Shown here: in pieces, positions 8,809-16,432 of the stretch | Position numbering within the stretch: the first letter of the stretch is position 1 | Layout of the letters: every line of letters begins with the position of its first letter | Assembly: GCA_024128875.1 (NCBI GenBank) | Contig: JAMYFF010000001.1 | Location: forward strand, 558,001-622,000 | Source: Salinilacustrithrix flava | Lineage (GTDB): Bacteria > Actinomycetota > Acidimicrobiia > Acidimicrobiales > Salinilacustritrichaceae | Length of the DNA: 64,000 bases | Direction: 5' to 3' | The notes under the pieces: model-generated | Told to the model about the DNA's origin: nothing | The model's database searches: none | Seen by the model: the letters and a program-made list of their open reading frames with translations, nothing else | Position numbers and translations under genes: made by a program

Positions 8809-9702
8809 TCAGCCGGTGGCGCGGTTCGAGACCACGCCGCAGACCTTGCCCCCGTTGATGCACGTCCGGACCTCTCGTTCGAGCGCGGCCTGGTCCCAGG
8901 CCTGCACGAAGTCGGCGTGCATGCTGCGGACGCCGCCCGACGCCAGCGCCAAACCCGTCGGCTCGCCCGTCACCGGGTAGCGCACCTCGAACACGAGCTG
9001 GGGCACCGCGACCGGATGATCGTCCGGGCACGCGCCGTCATCGCTGTAGGCCATGTGGGACTGGTGGTCCTCGCTGTCGAGGCGCTCCCCGTCCCAGCAG
9101 TCGGGGAACGCGACCCGGACGCCGAGCGGGGCGGTGTCGGGGCAGGACGGCGGATCACTGTGCAGGATGGGGGACGCCCCGCAGTGCCAGGCCGCCACGT
9201 CCACCGATTGTGGCTCGGTCGCCGTCTGGTCACCCGCGATCACCAAGAGCCCGGCCGGGAACGGCGCCACGCTCGCCGGGTCGACCCCGGGGCCGGGCCG
9301 GTAGTAGGCGACGGAGCCGGTCGGCTCCACCGGCTCGCCGTCGCGCAGGACCGCTGGCGCCCAGTAGGCGGCGGTGTCGTTGCGGTTCTGGCAGGTGGTC
9401 TCGGTGTCGAGCAGGGACGACGGCGTGCTGCCGGCGTCGGTCGCCGTGCTACCGAAGAAGTCGTGGAGGTGGGCGCGCCCCGGCTTCCCCGGGTGGACGA
9501 TGGGATCGTCGGATGCCGAGTGGCTCCAACCGCACTCGACCTTGAACTGGGGCACCCGGCCCTGGGGCCCCGTGTCCGCACCGCGGGCCGTGATGGCCTG
9601 CACGGTCGCGCCTTCACCGGACGAGCAGGCGGCCACGACCACGACGCCGACGAGCAGCGCCGCCCGGAGCGGCCGTGACCAGCGGATGGCGGCCCGGGTC
9701 AC
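8809..9702 (-). CDS. DUF1996 lipoprotein
   Basis: A 297-residue exported protein with a lipobox-like cleavage site (VVVAACSSGE). The DUF1996 signatures are clear: RAHLHDFFG, TAAYWAP, VRVAFPDCWDG, DHQSHMAYS and a late CPDDHPVAVPQL. The family is found mainly in actinobacteria and fungi and has no assigned activity; the conserved His and Asp residues suggest metal or substrate binding. The GTG start overlaps the stop of the beta-helix gene by four bases (GTGA), so the two are translationally coupled. It is the last gene of the cupredoxin, beta-helix, DUF1996 operon. Function is unknown; the operon suggests it works at the outer face of the membrane with the other two lipoproteins. Confidence 0.88.
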   Translation of the reverse strand: MTRAAIRWSRPLRAALLVGVVVVAACSSGEGATVQAITARGADTGPQGRVPQFKVECGWSHSASDDPIVHPGKPGRAHLHDFFGSTATDAGSTPSSLLDTETTCQNRNDTAAYWAPAVLRDGEPVEPTGSVAYYRPGPGVDPASVAPFPAGLLVIAGDQTATEPQSVDVAAWHCGASPILHSDPPSCPDTAPLGVRVAFPDCWDGERLDSEDHQSHMAYSDDGACPDDHPVAVPQLVFEVRYPVTGEPTGLALASGGVRSMHADFVQAWDQAALEREVRTCINGGKVCGVVSNRATG

Positions 9703-11141
9703 GTCCCCTCAGGACGCTCCGGCACCTCGATGGCGGCCAGGTCCACGGAGAACGGCACGTTCGTGGCCGGCTGCGCGGGCGCCGTCTCGGCGTCGGGCAT
9801 GGTGGGCTGGTCCGCCGGCTCCGGGGTCGGGGCTTCCTCGTAGTCGACCGCCGGGGGCCGCTCCGACGCGATGAGCGCGCCGAGATCGAGCGCGCCGGCG
9901 CTCCAGTCGGTGGCCGTCGGGTCGCCCTCGCAGGGGGCGAGCGCCTCCAGCTGCTCGGGTGCCGTGGTCTCGAAGGTGTTGCCGGAGAAGCAGTTGCGCA
10001 GCGACGCCAGGTCGGGCTGCAGGCTGCCGAGCGCCAGGTCGCCGAGGCCGGAACCGCTCACCACGTTGCCCGTGATCGAGTTGCCGACCGGGTCCCACAG
10101 CACGAGCGCCAGGGCCTCCGGGTCGAGGTCGGGCAGCGGATCGTTGCGGGTCTCCTCGCACGGCCGGTCCCAGTCCTCCTCGGGCGGCACCACGTCGTTG
10201 GCCTCCTCCTCGGGGAAGGGCACGAGGCCGATTCCGGTCCGCTCGTGGTCGAAGACCAGGTTGCGTTCGATCACGTTGCGGTTGCTGCCGGCCACGAGGA
10301 TGCCGTTGCCCATGGCGAGCAGGGCGACGTCGATCGCCGGCGTGTCGGGCTGGGAGTTGCCGTGGACGGTGTTGCCCACGATCGTGGTCTCGCGACCCGG
10401 GTAGCACAGCTCGTAGGACCCGCTGTTGGGCACGATGCCGGCCCGGTTGAACCTCCACGTCGAGTTCACGATGAGCAGGTCGCCACCCGAGTTGGTGCCC
10501 GAGTAGCCGAGGCCGTTGTACTCCGAGATCACGTCGGTGATGACCGTCTCGCACGGGTAGCACTGGCCGATGTAGACGCCGGCGTCGGGACTGCCGGACG
10601 CGTAGATGTGCTCGAGCTGGCCCTTGACCGAGTCGAACGCATAGACGCCGTAGTCGCCGTTGCGGTAGGCGGTGAGGTACGAGCCGCGGTAGCCGGTGAC
10701 GCCGGTCCAGAAGAAGCCGTTGGTGGTGTAGTTCTGCGCGGTCATGTTCTCGACGGCGACGCCGTCGGCCAGGACCCGGATGCCGTTCTCGAGCTCGAAG
10801 CCGCCGTCGAGCACCACCTCGTTGCGATCGAGGCCCCGGATCGTGAGGTCTTCGATCGTGACGTCGACCGCCTCCTCGTAGGTACCTGGCTCGATGAGCA
10901 CGAGGTCGCCGGGGGCAGCTGCGTCGACCGCGGCCTGGATGGTGTCGAAGTCGCCGGGCACCCGGTGGGTGGCGGCCTCACCATCGCCCTCACCTCCACC
11001 TTCACCGTTGCCCTCGTCCTCGCCGCCGGCAGGGGCTTCCGTCGTGGGGCTGGTGTCGGTGGTGTCGTCGTCCCCGCACGCCGCGGCGAACAGGCCGAGC
11101 GCGAGGAGCACGGCGAGCGTGCGGTGGGCGGTGCGGGTCAT
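9699..11141 (-). CDS. Right-handed parallel beta-helix lipoprotein (NosD/pectate-lyase-like fold)
   Basis: 480 residues. A signal peptide with lipobox-like FAAACGDDD is followed by a low-complexity Asp/Glu/Gly linker. A beta-helix then starts with FDTIQAAVDAAAPGDLVLIE and GTYEEAVDV and continues with rungs such as IRVLADGVAVENMTAQN, GNTVHGNSQ and GNSITGNVVSGSG. These PbH1-type repeats occur in NosD-like periplasmic copper-site maturation proteins and in polysaccharide lyases. No lyase catalytic triad can be assigned by eye. Paired cysteines (GQCYPCE) in the helix are notable and could be a disulfide or a metal site. Its upstream neighbour is a cupredoxin, 19 bases away, and its downstream neighbour is DUF1996, overlapping by four bases. 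Confidence 0.88.
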   Translation of the reverse strand: MTRTAHRTLAVLLALGLFAAACGDDDTTDTSPTTEAPAGGEDEGNGEGGGEGDGEAATHRVPGDFDTIQAAVDAAAPGDLVLIEPGTYEEAVDVTIEDLTIRGLDRNEVVLDGGFELENGIRVLADGVAVENMTAQNYTTNGFFWTGVTGYRGSYLTAYRNGDYGVYAFDSVKGQLEHIYASGSPDAGVYIGQCYPCETVITDVISEYNGLGYSGTNSGGDLLIVNSTWRFNRAGIVPNSGSYELCYPGRETTIVGNTVHGNSQPDTPAIDVALLAMGNGILVAGSNRNVIERNLVFDHERTGIGLVPFPEEEANDVVPPEEDWDRPCEETRNDPLPDLDPEALALVLWDPVGNSITGNVVSGSGLGDLALGSLQPDLASLRNCFSGNTFETTAPEQLEALAPCEGDPTATDWSAGALDLGALIASERPPAVDYEEAPTPEPADQPTMPDAETAPAQPATNVPFSVDLAAIEVPERPEGT

Positions 11142-11160
11142 CGAAGGTCCTCCAGGAGGG

Positions 11161-11574
11161 TCATCCGGTCACCACGACGGTGCCGATCATGCCGGCGGTG
11201 GTCGTGCCGTGCAGCGAGCAGTAGTACGGGTAGGTGCCGGGCTCGGTGAAGCGGTGGCGGTACTCGTCGCCGGGTTCGAAGTCGTCCACCTCGACGCCCC
11301 ACGCCTCGCCCTCCACCGGCAAGACGTTGTGGACGTTGCGGCCGTCGTTGCTCCACAGCACCTCGGTGCCGGCAGCGACCTCGATCTCCTCGGGCCGGAA
11401 CGTGTTGTCGATGGCGCTGACCTCGACCTCCACGCCTTCGACGAGCGAGACCGTGCTCGCCTCCCCGGCGCTGTCGTCGTCGCCGCAGGCGCCGGCCGTG
11501 AGGAGCATCGGGACGACCGCCACGGCCGACAGCCGGGACCACGAGAGCCGACCCATCGAGCGGGAGCGGGACAT
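11161..11574 (-). CDS. Cupredoxin (plastocyanin/azurin-like) lipoprotein
   Basis: 137 residues with an N-terminal signal ending in the lipobox-like TAGACGDDD. The mature domain is a single type-1 copper fold. The ligands are visible: His in GRNVHNVLP, then Cys and His in YYCSLHGTTTAGM, with the terminal Met as axial ligand. Such proteins carry electrons or bind copper outside the membrane. It is the first gene of a minus-strand operon with the beta-helix and DUF1996 lipoproteins. Its promoter region (11575-11786) is shared with the divergent giant cell-wall-binding gene and contains a 14-bp palindrome. No copper oxidase or nitrite/nitrous-oxide reductase is seen nearby, so the redox partner is unknown. 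Confidence 0.9.
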   Translation of the reverse strand: MSRSRSMGRLSWSRLSAVAVVPMLLTAGACGDDDSAGEASTVSLVEGVEVEVSAIDNTFRPEEIEVAAGTEVLWSNDGRNVHNVLPVEGEAWGVEVDDFEPGDEYRHRFTEPGTYPYYCSLHGTTTAGMIGTVVVTG

Positions 11575-11625
11575 CGCTCAAGCATGCCCCATGGCGTCTG
11601 ACGACCCGTGCCCGGACCACCAGTT

Positions 11626-11639
11626 CAAGCGGCCGCTTG
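11626..11639. promoter_or_regulatory. 14-bp perfect palindrome, possible operator
   Basis: CAAGCGGCCGCTTG is a perfect inverted repeat in the 212-bp region between the divergent cupredoxin operon and the giant surface protein gene. Its position, 52 bp from one start and about 148 bp from the other, fits an operator or activator site for the cupredoxin operon. No regulator gene is adjacent, so the binding protein is unknown. Palindromes of this length occur by chance in GC-rich DNA. Confidence 0.3.
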
Positions 11640-11786
11640 TACCGGAGGGTCGGGGCCCGATGAAGGGACCAACGTCATCCAGCCCGGTGACCATCGGCAG
11701 TGATGGCCGTTCGGGGCTGGGCGCACGATCGGTGCGTCCGTGCGGGCGACACCAGCCAGGGCACGGCACGACGAAAGAAGTCGATC

Positions 11787-14700
11787 ATGACTGGTCACAG
11801 CGCCTCCGGTTCGACCGCCGCAAGCGGTCGAGACCGGGGGCACCTTCGCGTCGGGGTGCTGATCTTCGCGGTGCTCTCGATGCTCTTCTCGCTCCCGGCG
11901 ATGGGCGCCCAGGGCGACGGCAGCGGCGGCGGTGGCGGCGGCGGTGGCGGTGGCGGTGGCGGTGGTGACGGCGGTGGCGAGGCCCCGGAGGACTACTCCG
12001 AGCTCGTCGTCGCACTCCGAGCGGTGAGCGGTGAGCCGATCCTGGCGGGTCCGCACACCGTGATCGACGAGCACACCGGGGAATCGGTCGACGAGTACTG
12101 CGTGCAACCCGTCTCCCCCGTCGCGCTCCCCGGCATGGACGAGACAGACGCCATCGAGAACCCGGTGGACGGTTCCTCGGTGTGGCTGATCCCGCTGAAC
12201 GCCGATCTCGATCCGCTCGACCCCGAGCTCGAGGTCTGCGACCCGCAGGCTGCCTATGCCATGTACGTCTCCGAGGCCGAGCTCGAGAGGCTGAACATGG
12301 CCCGGACGTCCGAGGACGTCGTCGACCAGAAGCTCGCCGACGTCGTCGAGCGGTTGACCATCGCCGATGAGCTCACCCTCGACGGCGCCGGTCGTCTCGT
12401 CATCGACGGCGCCGTGGTCGATGCCGGTCCCGAGCACGCGGCGCTCTTCCAGGAGCTGATGAAGACCGGGACGCTTCCGTCCCTGCCCGACGGCTACACC
12501 GACACCGACGGCCAGATGTACGTCGATCCCTTCGGCGCCGAGGAGCTCGCAGCGGCATCGATCGGTGCGGCCGCCAGCAAGTTCGCCCGAATCTCGGTCG
12601 ACGCAGTGATCTACTACATCAGCAACATCACCAAGGTGAGCGAGGTCGCCGACGGGCTGTTCCCGCAGCTCCCTGCGATGACCGGGACCGACCTGCGGTT
12701 CCTCGATTTCAGCGACTTCACGTACAACCGGGCAGACACCTTCTCCGGTGCGGTGACCTGGCTGAACGTGCCCGAGCTGAAGTGGGAGACCAGCTGGATC
12801 CTTGATGTCGTCGACTGGGCGCCGATCCCGCCCATCGCCGGTGGCACGGAAGCTGACGGCCACGACCGTGACGTCCCCGGCATCGCCGGCTTCGCCCTCA
12901 TGGTCGATGACGTCCGAGCGACCATCCTCTACTACCACGAGTACGAGGCGCTGGTCGGCTTCTACATGGACTCGCCCGGCGAGAACACCTACCTCGAGCA
13001 GGTGGCGGCGCTGACCGCGCCGGCGACCGGTTGGGGCGCGATGCCTGCAAGCATCGTCCAGAGCGAGCTGTTCGACACCTCGGCGTCGCTGTACCTGCCC
13101 CACGCCGCTCCGGCTTCGATCCTGGACGCCCGGCTCCGGGTCACGGTCACCACCGCTGGTGGCTTCGATCCCGCAGCTCCCGTCCCGGTCGCGGTCGTGG
13201 CTGCCGACGGGCAACCGATGCCCTTCGAGGTCCAGCCGACCGGCGAGCTGATCGGCTGGTGGGGCCCGGCGACGGGCTTCACGGTGGAACCCGGCTACCA
13301 GGCCACCACGGAGTTCGAGGCCCAGGTCTTCGCCGGGGCACCGGTCGGCATCTACGACCTCACCCTCGACCTCGTCTCGGCTGCTTCGGGTGACGTGGCG
13401 CTGGCGAGCGACGCGGTGAGCCTCGAGGTCCTGGAGCCGCACCTCACCGCAGGATGGGTCTCCGCGACCCGATACGTCGAGCGGTCGGCCTACGCCGAAC
13501 TGGCCACCCGGGTGTTCAACCCGGCACAGGTCGTCGACGCCATCGGAGACGTCGTCGACAACACGCTCGCGGAGGGCGAGCAGCTGCGACTGACCATCGA
13601 TCCGGTCGGTGAGATGGAGGTGGATGGCGCGACCGTGCCGCTGGACTTCACGGCACCGAGCGAGGCGACCCTCTACTCCAACGCCGTTGCCATCCCACTG
13701 GCACTCTCGGACACGACGTCCGGCGCGCTGGTGGGCACGCTCCCGATCCCGGACCTCGTCCCCGGCGAAGCGGCCGAGATCCCGGCGTTCCTGGTGATCA
13801 ACAGCGGAGCCCCGCTCGGCTGGTACGACCTCACCGTCGAGGTCATCGGCAGCGACGCCGCTGCGGACACGACCGAGATGTACGTCGCGGAGGCGCCGAC
13901 CCACGGCGAGACGCCGAGCGACTTCATCGTCGTGATCACCCCGCTGGGCACCCCCGGCTCGAGCGCATCGTTCGAGCTGACCACGGAGCCAGACGACAAC
14001 GGGATCATCTTCCAGTGCAGGCTCTACCGAGACGGCGAGTACTGGCTGGAGCAGGGTGATGAGCCGCCGGCCACCCTGGAGGAGGAGTGGAAGACCTGCA
14101 CGTCGCCCAAGACGTACCAGGATCTCCTGAACGGGGAGTACGACTTCTCCGCCCGGGCCAAGTGGGGTGAGACGTTCTCGGACAACGAGGCGACCTACTC
14201 CTGGACCGTCGGCGGCACCACGCCGACCGTTCCTCCCGGCGGCGGGGGCGGAGGTGGGACCGAACCGACCGACCCGACCGACCCCGGCACCGACCCTGGT
14301 GGCGAGGTGCCCAGCGACGTCGTCATGACCGAGCTGGCCGGTGACGACCGGGTCGCCACGGCGATCGAGGTGTCGAAGGACGAGTTCCCGGCGAAGGCCG
14401 GAGCGGCCGTGCTGGCCAACGCCGGCGTGTTCGCCGACGCCCTGGCCGGCACCCCGCTGGCGGTGGCCGAGAACGCCCCGATGCTGCTCACCTACACCGG
14501 TGAGCTGGACAGCCGGGTGGCTGCGGAGCTGGACCGGGTGCTCACGCCCGGTGCGACCGTGTTCCTCCTCGGAGGGACCGCGGCGCTCAGCGACACGGTC
14601 GAAGCGGCCGTCCTGCAGATGGGCTACGACGTCGTCCGGTACGGCGGCGCCGACCGCTACGCCACCTCGGTGGCGGTCGCGGAAGGCCTGGGCAACCCGA

Positions 14701-15197
14701 CGACGGTGTTCTTGACCACCGGCCACAACTTCGCCGACGGCCTCACCGCCGGCACGGCTGCGGCAACGGTGGACGGCGCGGTCCTGCTCACCGACGGTGA
14801 CGCCATGGCGGCACCGGTGATCGCACACCTCGCCGCCCACCCGGCCCAGGTCCGGTACGCCGTCGGCGGACCGGCCACCAGGGCCGACACGGGTGCCGCG
14901 GCGATCGCCGGTGCTGACCGGTTCGCCACGGCGGCGATGGTCGCCGGGAAGTTCTTCCCGGCCCCGGCCTTCGTCGGCATGGCCAGCGGCGAGAAGTTCC
15001 CCGACGCCCTCAGCGGCGGGGTCGCCTCGGCCATGCACGGCGGGCCGCTGATGCTCTCGGCGAGCAGCGCCCTGAGCACGGCGACCGCCGGGTACCTGAC
15101 CGGCCACGCCGCCACCATCGAGGAGGTGCAGTTCTACGGCGGGCCGGCGGCGCTCAGCCAGGCCGTCCGCGACGCCGTGGCCGTCAGCCTCGGCTGA
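11787..15197 (+). CDS. Large secreted protein with C-terminal cell-wall-binding repeats
   Basis: 1136 residues from the ATG at 11787, which has AAAGAAG six bases upstream; the frame is open further upstream but without a ribosome site. A hydrophobic signal (VGVLIFAVLSMLFSLPAMGA) is followed at once by a tract of about 18 residues that is nearly pure glycine. A long region of unknown fold follows (about 65-830), with Ig-like beta segments towards its end (FQCRLYRDGEYW, YDFSARAKWGE). A Gly/Thr/Pro linker leads to three PF04122 repeats (about 853-1136: DDRVATAIEVS, FADALAGTPLA, VFLLGGTAALSD and two further cycles). The C-terminal module is duplicated in the gene at 16433. A strong hairpin follows the stop. 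The ligand or activity of the long middle part is not recognisable. Confidence 0.88.
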   Translation: MTGHSASGSTAASGRDRGHLRVGVLIFAVLSMLFSLPAMGAQGDGSGGGGGGGGGGGGGGDGGGEAPEDYSELVVALRAVSGEPILAGPHTVIDEHTGESVDEYCVQPVSPVALPGMDETDAIENPVDGSSVWLIPLNADLDPLDPELEVCDPQAAYAMYVSEAELERLNMARTSEDVVDQKLADVVERLTIADELTLDGAGRLVIDGAVVDAGPEHAALFQELMKTGTLPSLPDGYTDTDGQMYVDPFGAEELAAASIGAAASKFARISVDAVIYYISNITKVSEVADGLFPQLPAMTGTDLRFLDFSDFTYNRADTFSGAVTWLNVPELKWETSWILDVVDWAPIPPIAGGTEADGHDRDVPGIAGFALMVDDVRATILYYHEYEALVGFYMDSPGENTYLEQVAALTAPATGWGAMPASIVQSELFDTSASLYLPHAAPASILDARLRVTVTTAGGFDPAAPVPVAVVAADGQPMPFEVQPTGELIGWWGPATGFTVEPGYQATTEFEAQVFAGAPVGIYDLTLDLVSAASGDVALASDAVSLEVLEPHLTAGWVSATRYVERSAYAELATRVFNPAQVVDAIGDVVDNTLAEGEQLRLTIDPVGEMEVDGATVPLDFTAPSEATLYSNAVAIPLALSDTTSGALVGTLPIPDLVPGEAAEIPAFLVINSGAPLGWYDLTVEVIGSDAAADTTEMYVAEAPTHGETPSDFIVVITPLGTPGSSASFELTTEPDDNGIIFQCRLYRDGEYWLEQGDEPPATLEEEWKTCTSPKTYQDLLNGEYDFSARAKWGETFSDNEATYSWTVGGTTPTVPPGGGGGGGTEPTDPTDPGTDPGGEVPSDVVMTELAGDDRVATAIEVSKDEFPAKAGAAVLANAGVFADALAGTPLAVAENAPMLLTYTGELDSRVAAELDRVLTPGATVFLLGGTAALSDTVEAAVLQMGYDVVRYGGADRYATSVAVAEGLGNPTTVFLTTGHNFADGLTAGTAAATVDGAVLLTDGDAMAAPVIAHLAAHPAQVRYAVGGPATRADTGAAAIAGADRFATAAMVAGKFFPAPAFVGMASGEKFPDALSGGVASAMHGGPLMLSASSALSTATAGYLTGHAATIEEVQFYGGPAALSQAVRDAVAVSLG

Positions 15198-15255
15198 CCA
15201 CGGGCTGACCCCTCCTCGGGTCACCAGACGAGCGGGCACCTCCGGGTGCCCGCTC
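14346..15255 (+). repeat. Duplicated cell-wall-binding module, copy 1 (with terminator)
   Basis: From GACCGGGTCGCCACGG at 14346 through the stop codon to the end of the terminator hairpin, this stretch is strongly similar at DNA level to 20000-20899. Long runs are identical, for example within 14409-14460 versus 20064-20115. The similarity includes the intergenic hairpin, which differs only in one loop base. This points to a segmental duplication or gene conversion that carried a whole anchoring module plus its terminator. Confidence 0.85.
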
Positions 15256-15257
15256 GT
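15228..15257 (+). terminator. Hairpin terminator after the first giant surface protein
   Basis: A perfect 13-bp stem (ACGAGCGGGCACC with its complement) closes a TCCG tetraloop 30 bases after the stop. There is only a weak T-run behind it, as is usual for high-GC actinobacteria. A near copy of the same hairpin ends the gene at 20854. Confidence 0.75.
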
Positions 15258-15321
15258 TCCGCGTCCCAGGATGGGACCTTCGGATGTGGTGCGGGTGGTC
15301 GTCGAGGCGCAGGATCAGGCC

Positions 15322-16161
15322 ATGACCTCGTCCACCAGCACCTCGGACCTCTTCGAGTGGGGCGGCCGGTGCCTCCACTACGAGACCTTCGGCACCGGCG
15401 ACGACGTCGTGGTGCTGCTCCACGGGCTGCTCCTCAACACCAAGCTGAACCGGGGCTTCGCCCGCCGCCTCGCCGGTGGCGGCCGTCGGGTCGTGCTCCT
15501 CGACCTGCTCGGCCACGGGCAGAGCGACAAGCCGGTGCACGCCGCCGAGTACCGCTTCGACACCTACGTGGAGCAGGTCGTCGCGCTCCTCGACCACCTC
15601 GAGGTGCCCCAGGCCGTCCTGGGTGGCGTGTCCCTCGGCGCCAACGTCTCCCTCCTCGCCGCCACCACGCACCCCGAGCGGGTGCGGGCCCTGGTGGTCG
15701 AGATGCCCGTGCTCGAGTGGGCCGTGCCAGCCGCCGCGCTCACCTTCGTGCCCGTGCTGCTCACCACGCACTACGCCCGACGTCCGCTCATCCCGGTCAC
15801 CGACCTGCTGCGTCGGCTGCCGCGGACCGGCATCGACGAACTCGACAGCGCGCTCGACGCGATCTCCCTGCCACCCGATGTGGTCTCGGCGATCCTGCAC
15901 GGCATCCTCGTCGGCCCCATCGCCCCCACCTACGACCGCCGTGCCGAGCTCGACCTGCCGGTGCTGGTGATCGGGCACCAGGCCGACCTCATCCACCCCT
16001 TCAGCGACGCCGAGAACCTCAGCGAGCAGATCCCCGGCGCCCGCCTGGTCCGGGGCCTGATGCCGTTCGGGATGCGCGTCTTCCCCAAGCGGATGCTCGG
16101 CGAGGTCGAGGCGTTCCTCGACGAGGTCGCACCCGTCACCCGAACAGCCGCCGCGACGTGA
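15322..16161 (+). CDS. Alpha/beta hydrolase, catalytic His not evident
   Basis: 279 residues from the ATG at 15322, with AGGA seven bases upstream; an earlier in-frame ATG at 15271 lies close to the terminator hairpin and is less likely. The fold is clear: oxyanion motif VVVLLHGLLLN, DLLGHGQSDKP, nucleophile elbow GGVSLGANVS, and acid-containing VIGHQADLIHPF. The C-terminal GH motif that normally carries the catalytic His is replaced by RGLMPFGMRVFPKRM, which contains no histidine. Either another His serves or the enzyme is not a standard hydrolase. The gene stands alone between two cell-wall-binding protein genes, with its own terminator behind it. Substrate is unknown. Confidence 0.88.
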   Translation: MTSSTSTSDLFEWGGRCLHYETFGTGDDVVVLLHGLLLNTKLNRGFARRLAGGGRRVVLLDLLGHGQSDKPVHAAEYRFDTYVEQVVALLDHLEVPQAVLGGVSLGANVSLLAATTHPERVRALVVEMPVLEWAVPAAALTFVPVLLTTHYARRPLIPVTDLLRRLPRTGIDELDSALDAISLPPDVVSAILHGILVGPIAPTYDRRAELDLPVLVIGHQADLIHPFSDAENLSEQIPGARLVRGLMPFGMRVFPKRMLGEVEAFLDEVAPVTRTAAAT

Positions 16162-16287
16162 GCGACCCAGCCGAGAGGTCCTCTCCTCCCCGTCGCCGGC
16201 ATCACTGCAACCGATCTGCCACCGCCCGGCGATCGCGAGGCCACCTGGCGCGCTCATCGTGCGGACGTTCCCCCACCACAGGGGCGC

Positions 16288-16327
16288 GGAGCCCCGGGTC
16301 GCCTCTTCCCGGGGCTCCGGGCGTTTT
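16288..16327 (+). terminator. Rho-independent-type terminator after the hydrolase
   Basis: An 11-bp stem GGAGCCCCGGG / CCCGGGGCTCC closes a nine-base loop and is followed by GGGCGTTTT, including four T residues at 16324-16327. It lies about 125 bases after the hydrolase stop. The rest of 16162-16432 holds only the ribosome site AGGAGGAG for the next gene and no further visible gene. Confidence 0.75.
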
Positions 16328-16432
16328 GGAGCGGGTCGCCGTCTGCCACCGAGCTGCCACCGTCAGGTGACCTGCTGCGCAACCTGAGTTCGAGACGCTC
16401 CCTCCCTCTCTGAACGAGGAGGAGTGATCTGC

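Noticed and set aside
11625..15239. Long minus-strand frame opposite the first giant surface gene.
   Set aside because: Shadow of the real plus-strand gene; no motif, no signal peptide, and the plus strand has clear PF04122 repeats.
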